The notes beneath the pieces were generated by a model. The model had not been told where the DNA came from and did no database searches. It saw only the letters and a list, made by a program, of their open reading frames with translations. From assembly GCF_002884445.1 (NCBI RefSeq), contig NZ_KZ614144.1, positions 5,412,712 through 5,476,711 on the forward strand: a DNA stretch of 64,000 bases, written 5' to 3'. Numbering within the stretch: position 1 is the stretch's first letter; each line of letters opens with the position of its first letter. Below, piece by piece: positions 52,031 to 60,119 of this stretch. Source of the stretch: Paenibacillus castaneae (lineage in GTDB: Bacteria; Bacillota; Bacilli; Paenibacillales; Paenibacillaceae). The position numbers and the translations under genes were made by a program.

Positions 52031-53449
52031 TTATGTTCCTTTGACAGCTGCTAACGGTTTGCATTTCGCTACAACCTGCGCGAGCCCCGCTCCTACTACA
52101 CTTTCAATGATTTGATCTACATCCTTGTATGCTTGCGGTGATTCATCGACCAGTGATTCCATGGAACGCTGGTTCACGACAATTTCATCATCTGTCCCAA
52201 CACGCATGGCAGCAACGACCTCTTCTACCGATATGAGCTGCTTCGTTGCGTTTCGTGACCTAATTCGTCCTGCTCCATGACAGATGGAATAATGATTCGT
52301 TTTTCCTTCCGAACTTCCGACCATAATATACGAGGCTGTACCCATCGAACCTGGTATAAGGGCTGGATGTCCAGTGCTCCGATAAGGCTCAGGATTATCC
52401 GGATGTCCTGCCGGAAGGGCTCTTGTCGCGCCCTTTCGATGAACGAAATAAGATTGCTCATCCTGCTCTCCCTCCCATGCATAGTTATGCATGAGGTCAT
52501 ACAGCGTCCGCAGCTCGAATTTGGAGCCGAACACATCCTTGCCAGCCTCCCGGACAGCATAGGCAATCAGATGACGATTCACGACCGCGTAATTTAATGC
52601 CGAATACATGAGATTGACATACGTTTGTCCGAGCGGGTGCGAGAGCGGCGCATACAGCAGCTTAGGATCAGCGGTGCCTATGCCTTCTTGACGCATCATT
52701 TTCGCAATGTCCGTGCTGCAATATTGACTGACCGCACCGCCCCAAGCTCGCGAGCCGGAATGAATCATGACAACAATCTGACCGTCGAACAATCCCCATG
52801 CTTCGGCAATTTCTCGATTTTCCTCAGCAATTTCAATCGCTTGAATTTCTACAAAATGATTGCCGCCGCCAAGAGTGCCCAGCTGACGATGCGAGCGATG
52901 CCAGATGACTTCCGGAAACTTATCTAGCACCTCTTCGTCAAAATCAAAGCGGCTGCTCTCCACATGTGTTAAAGAGGTTGCTTTGCGCGGCGTGTATGCA
53001 TCGGGAATATATTTTTTCGGCAACCCATGCAAGCCCTTCTTCACGATATGCTCCAGTCTAATATCCGAGAAGTAGCCTCTTGCATGCTCCTCGACCGGCA
53101 AATACTTCTCAATGGCCTTAACCAGCTTGCGCCGCAGCTTCACTTCCTTCAATTCATCCTTGTGAAGATTCGTAAGCTGCACGCGCATCCCGCAGCCAAT
53201 ATCACTGCCTACGATTGAAGGGGATACGTAGCCGTCGCTCGTATTCCACACCGCTGTTGTGCCGATGCAGGTTCCCACACCCACATGCACATCAGGCGTA
53301 TAGCTCATATATACTTGATTTGGTATTTGTAAGTTGTTGTTCGCCATTTCAAACACTTTATAATCCAAGGATGCGAATAGCTCCGCCCCTGCATAAACAT
53401 GCACCTGCCCCGATGGCAGCTTTACATTCTGGTAATACGTTTCTTTCAT
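52031..53449 (-). CDS. rtcB: RtcB 3'-phosphate/5'-hydroxyl RNA ligase
   Basis: 472 residues. GTP- and Mn2+-dependent ligase joining 2',3'-cyclic-phosphate or 3'-phosphate ends to 5'-OH ends, the ends left by many toxin ribonucleases. Metal ligands are visible in G-S-D-I-G-C-G-M, G-G-G-N-H-F and M-I-H-S-G-S-R-A-W-G; the guanylylated His is in I-C-H-G-A-G-R. The ATG at 53449 is ten bases from GAGGAG; an upstream extension has no site. There is no RtcA or archease gene nearby. Second cistron behind leader ORF 1 and an attenuator-like terminator. Confidence 0.96.
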   Translation of the reverse strand: MKETYYQNVKLPSGQVHVYAGAELFASLDYKVFEMANNNLQIPNQVYMSYTPDVHVGVGTCIGTTAVWNTSDGYVSPSIVGSDIGCGMRVQLTNLHKDELKEVKLRRKLVKAIEKYLPVEEHARGYFSDIRLEHIVKKGLHGLPKKYIPDAYTPRKATSLTHVESSRFDFDEEVLDKFPEVIWHRSHRQLGTLGGGNHFVEIQAIEIAEENREIAEAWGLFDGQIVVMIHSGSRAWGGAVSQYCSTDIAKMMRQEGIGTADPKLLYAPLSHPLGQTYVNLMYSALNYAVVNRHLIAYAVREAGKDVFGSKFELRTLYDLMHNYAWEGEQDEQSYFVHRKGATRALPAGHPDNPEPYRSTGHPALIPGSMGTASYIMVGSSEGKTNHYSICHGAGRIRSRNATKQLISVEEVVAAMRVGTDDEIVVNQRSMESLVDESPQAYKDVDQIIESVVGAGLAQVVAKCKPLAAVKGT

Positions 53450-53482
53450 ATCTGGTAATCTCCTCAAATAATCAAATGAATA

Positions 53483-53518
53483 CAAAAAAGCCATGGACGT
53501 CAAAATGTCCATGGCTTT
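53483..53518 (-). terminator. Intrinsic terminator between leader ORF 1 and rtcB
   Basis: In the transcript AAAGCCATGGAC-ATTTTGAC-GTCCATGGCTTT gives a 12-bp stem followed by six T residues, 34 bases before the rtcB start. It shares the CCATGGAC/GTCCATGG core with the second attenuator at 51800-51833. Confidence 0.9.
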
Positions 53519-53568
53519 GTCTCGCGCCTTTATTTCCTAATTGTTGCAGCATGCTGCGTACAAAATAA

Positions 53569-53655
53569 TTAGAAAATAGTCACAGGCCCCGTAGAGGCCG
53601 ATGAAATGGACTTGCTATATTTAGCTGCATGACGTTCTAAATTGTGTACGAACAT
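53569..53655 (-). CDS. Small leader-type ORF 1 (28 residues)
   Basis: ATG 53655 is preceded by AAAGGAGGTCGATGATA, one of the strongest ribosome binding sites in the window, and lies about 25 bases from the predicted transcription start. The peptide reads M-F-V-H-N-L-E-R-H-A-A-K-Y-S-K and then a Ser/Thr-rich end closing in P-V-T-I-F. It stops 51 bases before the terminator stem, with GCAGCATGCTGC as a small palindrome between. Leader peptide for attenuation is the favoured reading; a secreted or toxic peptide is an alternative. Confidence 0.65.
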   Translation of the reverse strand: MFVHNLERHAAKYSKSISSASTGPVTIF

Positions 53656-53687
53656 TATCATCGACCTCCTTTCATTTGATTTACATC

Positions 53688-53717
53688 ATAATAAATCGTT
53701 AACCTAATATTTGTCAA
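53688..53717 (-). promoter_or_regulatory. Sigma-A promoter of the leader-rtcB operon
   Basis: Consensus TTGACA (53717-53712), an 18-base spacer and TATTAT (53693-53688) on the minus strand. Confidence 0.75.
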
Positions 53718-53733
53718 CACATTTATAATAAAC

Positions 53734-53762
53734 CAAAAAAAGATGCCCCAAAGAGCACCTTA
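53734..53762 (-). terminator. Terminator of the NAD operon
   Basis: In the transcript AGGTGCTC-TTTG-GGGCATCT followed by seven T residues, 18 bases after the nadV-like stop codon. It isolates the NAD operon from the rtcB promoter. Confidence 0.8.
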
Positions 53763-53777
53763 TTTTAGCAAAACCTA

Positions 53778-55262
53778 TTATAAATGAGCCAATAAGTTCG
53801 ATCGTACCTCGGCAAGCGTCAAATCACGAACAAGCTTCCCATCCTCAAATACTACTTCAAGCTGATCCTCTGCTTTGCGTGCTTCATACTCTGCGACGCT
53901 TAGATTGTCTGTATAGGAGAGCTTCCCGTCTTGCTCCGTAACGAGGACAAGGCCGGTCTGCGATTTCTTCACGCCGTTATCCGTTTTCGGGTCCTTATAA
54001 ATTTTCCGTTCTTCCCCGTTCACAATGGTGAATGTCGATTTCAAAGCAAAGCCGAACGTATCACGCGTATTGTACTGATACGTAAACGATCCGATACCGT
54101 AAACCATATTCGTCGAAGCGAAGCCTTTGGCTGCCAGACGCTCGCATATTTCACGGCAGCGCGAAATGGTGATCGCATCGCCATAAATAGCGCCTATGTG
54201 GCTATCCATCTGCTTATACCCTTTATCGGTAATCGTTCCACCGAATATATCCCACAATACTTCAATGACGCCTTTGCGCTCGAACTCGCTCTCGCCGCTC
54301 GGGTCTCCGCAAATAATGAGTACCGGATCCCCGCTGTCAGGCCGAATCACAACCTTACCGTCCCTGCTCATAATATCATTCTTCAATCCGCGAATGACGA
54401 TATCCAGCACACTCCATAAATCCCACGTATCCGATACAATCGAGACGAAGCCGCTTGGATATACCTCATTTATTAAATAACGGTACGAAGCCATCTCGTC
54501 TCGTCCATGTGCGCACATCACGCTATGCTCCGTTGCCGGTATCGAAGTGCCTACGAGCTCTTTCTCCATATTCGCATTGTAGTAGTTTTCCAAATAGAGA
54601 ATAGCTGGGATCGTATCCGTTCCTGTAAACGAAATAAGATGCCCCGCACTGCTGCCTAAAGCGGCTTCCAAAGCACCCATTCCTCTCATCGAGAAATCAT
54701 GGCCTTGGAACGGTACTCCGCCTACGTCTCCGTTTGTTTGAAGCGCATAGTCCTCGAGAATTTTCCGGTATTCGAAAGCAAGCGTAGCGCTTGTAGCGGG
54801 CATCCACAGCTGGCACGACATCAGCGTCTCCAAATAGTTGGTCAGCCAGAAAAACTCAGGCTTCGTATTTTCAATGGTCAGCATGGGTACTTTGATGGGA
54901 ACAAGAGTACCTTCCGTGACTGCCTTGATCTTAATAGGCATGTAGCCAAGCGCATGCAGCTCCTCGATATGCGATGCATCCGGCTGAGCAACGCCAAGCG
55001 CGTATTGAATGACTCTTTTATATTCCGATACGACCTCTTCCTTCGTTCTTGCGAAGAAATGCTCATTAAAGTAATCAATCAAATACTGCTTGATAAACGA
55101 CTGAAAGCCGAAGGCAACAACTTCATTAATACCGTCAAGTCTGCTTGTACGGGCGGTCCAAGTCGAGTAGACGAGCTCCGTACCTTTCGGATATTGATTC
55201 TTATGGCTGACCTTGTAAAAATCACATAGCAGCGTAGCTGGATAAACGAATGCTTGAGTCAT
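53778..55262 (-). CDS. nadV: Nicotinamide phosphoribosyltransferase family (NadV; possibly Namat)
   Basis: 494 residues. Family landmarks: L-L-C-D-F-Y-K-V-S-H near the N-terminus, F-Q-G-H-D-F-S-M-R-G, A-T-E-H-S-V-M (catalytic His), I-V-S-D-T-W-D-L-W and V-I-R-P-D-S-G-D-P. Classical members condense nicotinamide with PRPP to NMN. The adjoining Prs-like gene, one base away, raises the alternative that it is Namat, which uses ADP-ribose pyrophosphate to make NAD+ directly. Sequence alone does not separate the two. Confidence 0.9.
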   Translation of the reverse strand: MTQAFVYPATLLCDFYKVSHKNQYPKGTELVYSTWTARTSRLDGINEVVAFGFQSFIKQYLIDYFNEHFFARTKEEVVSEYKRVIQYALGVAQPDASHIEELHALGYMPIKIKAVTEGTLVPIKVPMLTIENTKPEFFWLTNYLETLMSCQLWMPATSATLAFEYRKILEDYALQTNGDVGGVPFQGHDFSMRGMGALEAALGSSAGHLISFTGTDTIPAILYLENYYNANMEKELVGTSIPATEHSVMCAHGRDEMASYRYLINEVYPSGFVSIVSDTWDLWSVLDIVIRGLKNDIMSRDGKVVIRPDSGDPVLIICGDPSGESEFERKGVIEVLWDIFGGTITDKGYKQMDSHIGAIYGDAITISRCREICERLAAKGFASTNMVYGIGSFTYQYNTRDTFGFALKSTFTIVNGEERKIYKDPKTDNGVKKSQTGLVLVTEQDGKLSYTDNLSVAEYEARKAEDQLEVVFEDGKLVRDLTLAEVRSNLLAHL

Positions 55263-55263
55263 A

Positions 55264-56073
55264 TTATAAGCCTCCTATTTCGTATATGTGAATTTTGTCA
55301 TGACCAGCCTGATCTAATATCGTATCCGTCGTAAACACTTTATCGAGAAGGTTCGATTCCAAAAGCTTTCCTTGATAAATCGTTTTCTCGCAGTGCCCGA
55401 CCAGTAAATAAATATGGGATGCGCCAAGCTCCTTCAGCTTCTCCGCGCTGCGCATGAACGTTCCGCCATAGGAGCAGAGGTCATCGACAATGATCGCTTG
55501 GAAAGCGCCGCCGTCCACATGCCCGACGACATCAAGGCTTTTTATTTGCCCGCTTTGAAAGTCGCGTACTTTAAAGCCGACAAGATGCTTATAGCCATTC
55601 ACTTTGCTGTAACGCTTCTGTGCACCGGCATCCGGGAAGAACAAGTAGTCCTGCTCCAGCCTAAAGCCAACCTCAGCAGCTACCCGGTCAAGCAGTTGAA
55701 CCGTGGGATACTTCGCGATACTGCGGTCAATTAATGCGAGCGATACATCGGAATGCGGCTCGATAATAATGACCGATTCGAAATTCATGCTATTAATGAG
55801 ATTAGCGGTATATTTTAGAGTAAAAGCAGACGTACCTTCAACGCGATCCATCCGGCTATACGGCATATAGTAAATCGTCAGCGAGCATTTCGCTCTGCGT
55901 TCATCGAGGTAACTCTTCACGAACATCAGCTTAATGAGATCTCCATCATTCTCATATTTCCAAGCGATGGTGTTGAAATCTGTCATATGCATTAGAATTT
56001 CATCCCCATTCACCAGCGTCTCCCCATTCGGAAAACTCTTTAAACCAAGCTCCATTCCATTCAATTTCAACAT
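55264..56073 (-). CDS. Short, divergent PRPP-synthetase family protein (Adps-like candidate)
   Basis: 269 residues against about 315 for ordinary Prs. M-P-Y-S-R-M-D-R corresponds to the Prs Y-A-R-Q-D-R segment, I-E-P-H-S-D-V to the D-L-H-A-E-Q metal region, and I-I-V-D-D-L-C-S-Y-G-G-T-F to the PRPP loop. The usual N-terminal K-L-F-A-G-N region is missing. In phage NARP1 operons a Prs-like enzyme (Adps) pyrophosphorylates ADP-ribose and sits beside a NadV-like partner; the arrangement here is the same. It may instead supply ordinary PRPP to NadV. Confidence 0.8.
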   Translation of the reverse strand: MLKLNGMELGLKSFPNGETLVNGDEILMHMTDFNTIAWKYENDGDLIKLMFVKSYLDERRAKCSLTIYYMPYSRMDRVEGTSAFTLKYTANLINSMNFESVIIIEPHSDVSLALIDRSIAKYPTVQLLDRVAAEVGFRLEQDYLFFPDAGAQKRYSKVNGYKHLVGFKVRDFQSGQIKSLDVVGHVDGGAFQAIIVDDLCSYGGTFMRSAEKLKELGASHIYLLVGHCEKTIYQGKLLESNLLDKVFTTDTILDQAGHDKIHIYEIGGL

Positions 56074-56097
56074 CTCATCACTCTCCCTTTTTATATT

Positions 56098-56862
56098 TCA
56101 GCTATAAATAGATAGATGCGGCTCATCATTCGTGAAACGATACAACTGCGCCGCGCGCTGCGAGTATTGATTGGATTGCTTCGGATTGCCCTTCTCGTCT
56201 GTCACTTCTTCAATAATTGAGCTGCGGCTCTTCGTCGATGTAAGCTTGCGAATGAAGTTCGGCTCCTCGAAGCCGGGCACAACTGTTCGGATAATTTGAT
56301 ACAGCTCGCTAAGTGTAAACTCCTTGGGAAGAAATTGTTTGGCAATCGTCGTCGTCAGCATTTTCCTGCGAATGCCTTGCAGCGCATCCGTTAATATTTG
56401 ATGATGGTCAAATGCTAGGTTCATCTTCAGCGCATCCTTGACTGCAAACAATTGAACATCCGATGCATCAACAGCCGCCGCGCGCTTCTCCAGCCGTTGT
56501 TCATTAACGAGCGCTAAGAATGCATGCGATATAATCCAGCCCCGTGGATCACGTCCAGGAGTGCTGTACACGTTAAAATATTCAATATGAACATCCTCGA
56601 CTGCCGTCTCTTCCTGCAGCTCACGCTTCGCACATTCGTATACCGTTTCTGTTTCCTTTGTAAATCCGCCAGGCAGCGCCCATTGTCCCTTGAACGGCCA
56701 AATTTTCCGCTTGATTAGAAGAACCTGCAGCTCTCGATGAGGCAATGCCTTCTTAGTCGTTTGCTTCTCGGTTGATACAATGGTAAATATAACGATATCC
56801 GCGGGCGCGCCGTCAGGCGTTCGATAATGGCTTGCTGAATAGCTCGATTCATTCTCGACCAT
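56098..56862 (-). CDS. NrtR-like Nudix-winged-helix regulator of NAD metabolism
   Basis: 254 residues. N-terminal Nudix domain with the box G-F-T-K-E-T-E-T-V-Y-E-C-A-K-R-E-L-Q-E-E, where the late Gly of G-x5-E-x7-R-E-U-x-E-E-x-G-U is Ala. The C-terminal 100 residues (F-T-L-S-E-L-Y-Q-I-I-R-T-V...F-I-R-K-L) form the winged helix of NrtR proteins, which bind ADP-ribose and then leave DNA. First gene of the operon with the Prs-like and NadV-like genes. A 27-bp palindrome 40 bases upstream is the probable operator. Confidence 0.85.
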   Translation of the reverse strand: MVENESSYSASHYRTPDGAPADIVIFTIVSTEKQTTKKALPHRELQVLLIKRKIWPFKGQWALPGGFTKETETVYECAKRELQEETAVEDVHIEYFNVYSTPGRDPRGWIISHAFLALVNEQRLEKRAAAVDASDVQLFAVKDALKMNLAFDHHQILTDALQGIRRKMLTTTIAKQFLPKEFTLSELYQIIRTVVPGFEEPNFIRKLTSTKSRSSIIEEVTDEKGNPKQSNQYSQRAAQLYRFTNDEPHLSIYS

Positions 56863-56901
56863 ACCCGTGTTTCACCTGCTTAGCATTATTATTTTGTTTA
56901 T

Positions 56902-56928
56902 TTGATATTATCATAATGACATTATCAA
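56902..56928. promoter_or_regulatory. Candidate NrtR operator
   Basis: TTGATA-N3-TCAT-N-ATGA-N3-TATCAA is a symmetrical 27-bp palindrome placed 40 bases before the NrtR-like start codon. Confidence 0.65.
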
Positions 56929-57032
56929 CGAAAGCTGTCAATCACTTTTACCAAAAATAGGCTTTACGGACTGTAAGTGTGAATAATATGACCTATAAAA
57001 AAACTGCCTACGTGGGAGATATAGGTTAAAAA

Positions 57033-57096
57033 AAAGAAACCAAACCCTGATAAATGGATGCGTCGAGCAACCATTTATCTAAGGGAGTGGTTTCTT
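57033..57096 (-). terminator. Terminator of the Gfo/Idh gene
   Basis: AAGAAACCA (57034-57042) pairs with TGGTTTCTT (57088-57096), with an inner ATAAATGG/CCATTTAT helix; on the minus strand it is followed by a long T-run. Confidence 0.85.
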
Positions 57097-57100
57097 ATTT

Positions 57101-58096
57101 TTAATTAACAATCGCTGAATCGGCAGGATACACAAGACCGATCTGTCTCCTTGCCTCATCCATAATCTCCATCGTCATCAATGAATGTTCAAAGGAATTA
57201 ACGGAAGACTCCGTACGCCCTGCCTGAACGAGCTCCACAAATTCCTTCGCTTCATAATACATCGACTTGCTGCCCGTTGGCTGCGAAATGTCCTCTGTGC
57301 TTCCGTTGCGATATTGAATTTCAACTTTGCTGGAATCGCTGATTCTATCAATGACGATGCTTCCTAGCTCACCTTGAATTTCGGACGGCAGCGAGGAATG
57401 TGTTATTTTCGAATACATAATTACAGCATCCATATGCGGGTATTGCAGCAAAATGCTGCCTTCACCGTCAACACCCGATTCCAGCATCACACCCGTAGCT
57501 TTAATAACGTCGGGCTTGCCAAACAGCGCAACGAGCGGATAGATACAATAAATCCCTAAGTCCATCAATGCACCGTTCGAGAAAATAGGATTAAATGCAT
57601 TTAATACCGTACCTGCTTTGTAAGCATCATATCTCGAGGAATATTGGCAGTAGCTTGCAAAATAGCGACGAACCGTTCCTAGCTTATGTATGTTTTCTTG
57701 CATGGCTTTAAAGTTCGGGAGAAGTGTTGATTTCAATGCCTCCATGAGCAAAACGCCATTTTCTGCGGCAGCAGCAATCATTTGTCTGAGCTCATTCGTG
57801 TTCGAAGCTATCGGCTTCTCGCAAAGCACATGAATGCCCTTGTTCATGCATGTAATAGCATGTCCTGCATGGAAGGAGTTAGGGCTCGCAATATAGACTG
57901 CATCAATCTGTCCGCTTGCTGCCATTTCCTCCACATCTGTATATATATTCGCTATTCCATGCTTCGCTGAAAATTCATTTGCCGTTTCCTTAGTACGCGA
58001 ATACACAGCCGTTAAAGAAAATCCTTCCACTTCAAGCGCCGCATCTATAAAAGCTTCTGTAATCCAGTTCGTTCCGATAATGCCAAATCGTATCAT
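57101..58096 (-). CDS. Gfo/Idh/MocA family oxidoreductase
   Basis: 331 residues. Rossmann F-G-I-I-G-T-N-W-I-T (G-x-x-G-x-x variant with N for the middle Gly), C-E-K-P-I-A-S-N family motif, and a C-terminal domain with G-A-L-M-D-L-G-I-Y-C. NAD(P)-dependent sugar or related dehydrogenase; substrate unknown. The ATG at 58096 follows AAGGAGCAAC. Monocistronic. Confidence 0.9.
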   Translation of the reverse strand: MIRFGIIGTNWITEAFIDAALEVEGFSLTAVYSRTKETANEFSAKHGIANIYTDVEEMAASGQIDAVYIASPNSFHAGHAITCMNKGIHVLCEKPIASNTNELRQMIAAAAENGVLLMEALKSTLLPNFKAMQENIHKLGTVRRYFASYCQYSSRYDAYKAGTVLNAFNPIFSNGALMDLGIYCIYPLVALFGKPDVIKATGVMLESGVDGEGSILLQYPHMDAVIMYSKITHSSLPSEIQGELGSIVIDRISDSSKVEIQYRNGSTEDISQPTGSKSMYYEAKEFVELVQAGRTESSVNSFEHSLMTMEIMDEARRQIGLVYPADSAIVN

Positions 58097-58299
58097 AGCA
58101 GTTGCTCCTTACATTTGAATTTCCAAATCTACCGACCTTTATTCTGCTGTATATGTTACCTTATGCCTTAAGATCTCGTATACATTATAGCTCTACAAGG
58201 AGTATCATGCCAAATCTACCAGTCTATTCTTTGACAACCAACCATACTTTGTATTAATATTCGTAATACAAATAATACAATATATGTTGGGGTGATCCG

Positions 58300-58695
58300 A
58301 TGATAATAACACTTGATTATAATAGCGAAATACCGATTTATATTCAGCTTCGTAATCAAATTATCATCGGAATCGGTGTTGGCGGATTGTCATACGGTGA
58401 GAAATTACCGACTGTCAGGCAGTTGGCAGATGATTTAAGCGTTAATGCTATGACTGTCAATAAAGCATATGCCATTTTGAAAAATGAGGGTTATATATCC
58501 ATTGATCGGCGATATGGCGCCAAAGTTTCAGCAATGCGGCAAGGCCATGCCGACTACAAACAAAAGCTCGAAAGCGAGTTAACTCTCGTTATATCAGAAG
58601 CAGCGCTTAATGGAATCTCGTCAGAGGAATTCATGCATATTTGCTCCAACATCTTCACCGCTGTTGCCGTCAAAAATCAACACCTACCAGACTAG
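58300..58695 (+). CDS. GntR-family regulator, YtrA subfamily
   Basis: 131 residues. Winged helix with P-I-Y-I-Q-L-R-N-Q-I, L-P-T-V-R-Q-L-A-D-D-L-S-V-N-A-M-T-V-N-K-A-Y, and a short helical C-terminus for dimerisation, the YtrA layout. Such proteins repress the membrane-protein or ABC operon they start. Here the next gene follows after ten bases. The upstream AT-rich region has repeated ATACAA/TAATAC elements that could be its operator. Confidence 0.92.
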   Translation: MIITLDYNSEIPIYIQLRNQIIIGIGVGGLSYGEKLPTVRQLADDLSVNAMTVNKAYAILKNEGYISIDRRYGAKVSAMRQGHADYKQKLESELTLVISEAALNGISSEEFMHICSNIFTAVAVKNQHLPD

Positions 58696-58705
58696 GAGGC
58701 TTTTC

Positions 58706-60091
58706 ATGTACACGCTTGTTCTCATCATACCTGTACTCATTACTTATATTCTTGTTCTTGCAACATTTCTAAATCTATCTAAACCAAACAATAACATTAT
58801 ATTTGGTGTTATTTTTCCTGAGAAAGTATTACATAGAGCAGAGATTAAACAGCTTCAAGCCGATTACAAGAAATCGTACACGCTTTATGGTGTGCTTATT
58901 TTGGTTACGCTTATCCCGTTTTTCCTGCTCGTTAACTACTTTTCTCTAGCGTTTATTTATACATTCATTTGGTTTGTCGCGTTCATTTATACGTCCAAGC
59001 TCCCATTTCATAACATTCACCACAAAGCAACCGCGCTAAAAAGAGAAAATGAATGGTTTGTCGGAGAAAAACGTCTCATTTCCATTGAATCAAAAGTAAA
59101 CACGCTGAAGAATGCGAAGATTGTATCACGCTTCTGGTTTCTAATTCCTGCCCTTATTTCCCTCGTCCCCCTCATCCTATCTATTCAAGACGACAATATA
59201 CTGTTAACAATGACTGGGTTCGCATCACTGGCCATGACTGTCATTCTTTTTGTCATTTACTTTTTTTTCGCCAATATGAAATCAAAGGTATACAGCAAAA
59301 ATCAAGATATTAACGAAGCTCTGAACCTTGCAAGCAAGCGCATCTGGTCCATTTTGTGGGTAGGCATGGCCATTTTTGAAAGCTTGAATGCGATCGTTGC
59401 TTACAGCATTTTAACGATGGGCAACTCATCAAGCTTCACCTACTGGATCATAGGCATCGTGATGGTATCATTAGTGCCGCTTGCCAGCATATTTTATGTC
59501 CACAATAAGGTACGCGATCTTGAAGAAAGCCTAGCTTACACGGATGGACATGATCGACTCGCTGATGAAGATGCTTATTGGCTTAATGGCTCCGTCTATT
59601 ATAATCCTGACGACAAGTCGATCATGGTTCCTAAGCGTGTGGGGATGGGTTCAACTATCAATATGGCAACTCCAATGGGGAAATGGATACAATACGGCAG
59701 TTTAGTGCTTGTACTAGCCATTGTTATTCCAGTTGGCGCATTCATTATTCAATCCGACAATACTTCTCCGTCCTTAACGATTGATGAATCTAATATCGTA
59801 TCCATTGATTATCCGCTTTACGACTATAGCTTCCCGGTTGAGGAGATTGAGGAGATTACTTTAGAGGACTCCATTCCTTCTGGATTCAGAACCAATGGTA
59901 TAGCTACCTCGGAATACGCCCGCGGCAGCTTCTCGATGGACAAGCTGGGAGATACGAAGCTATATATTTTCAAAAATTCGCCGCCTTACTTATTCATCAA
60001 AATAAACGGCTCATATGTCATTTATAACGAAAAAGAGCCTCTCAAAACGTTGGCTCTCTATAATAATTTGACGAAGTTAATGGCTAAGTAG
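58706..60091 (+). CDS. DUF5808-type multi-pass membrane protein
   Basis: 461 residues. About eight transmembrane helices (near 1-20, 60-100, 145-195, 240-290, 350-370). A cytosolic segment D-A-Y-W-L-N-G-S-V-Y-Y-N-P-D-D-K matches the DUF5808 signature. A C-terminal beta-rich domain (about 380-460) looks PH-like. Function unknown. The ATG at 58706 follows AGGAGG, ten bases after the GntR gene, so the two form an operon. Confidence 0.85.
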   Translation: MYTLVLIIPVLITYILVLATFLNLSKPNNNIIFGVIFPEKVLHRAEIKQLQADYKKSYTLYGVLILVTLIPFFLLVNYFSLAFIYTFIWFVAFIYTSKLPFHNIHHKATALKRENEWFVGEKRLISIESKVNTLKNAKIVSRFWFLIPALISLVPLILSIQDDNILLTMTGFASLAMTVILFVIYFFFANMKSKVYSKNQDINEALNLASKRIWSILWVGMAIFESLNAIVAYSILTMGNSSSFTYWIIGIVMVSLVPLASIFYVHNKVRDLEESLAYTDGHDRLADEDAYWLNGSVYYNPDDKSIMVPKRVGMGSTINMATPMGKWIQYGSLVLVLAIVIPVGAFIIQSDNTSPSLTIDESNIVSIDYPLYDYSFPVEEIEEITLEDSIPSGFRTNGIATSEYARGSFSMDKLGDTKLYIFKNSPPYLFIKINGSYVIYNEKEPLKTLALYNNLTKLMAK

Positions 60092-60119
60092 AGATTGATT
60101 AAAAGCAGCCTTTTCATTA

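Noticed and set aside
53656..53777. Single NAD-RNA repair operon
   Set aside because: A strong terminator after the nadV-like gene and a separate TTGACA/TATTAT promoter before the leader ORF separate the two units.
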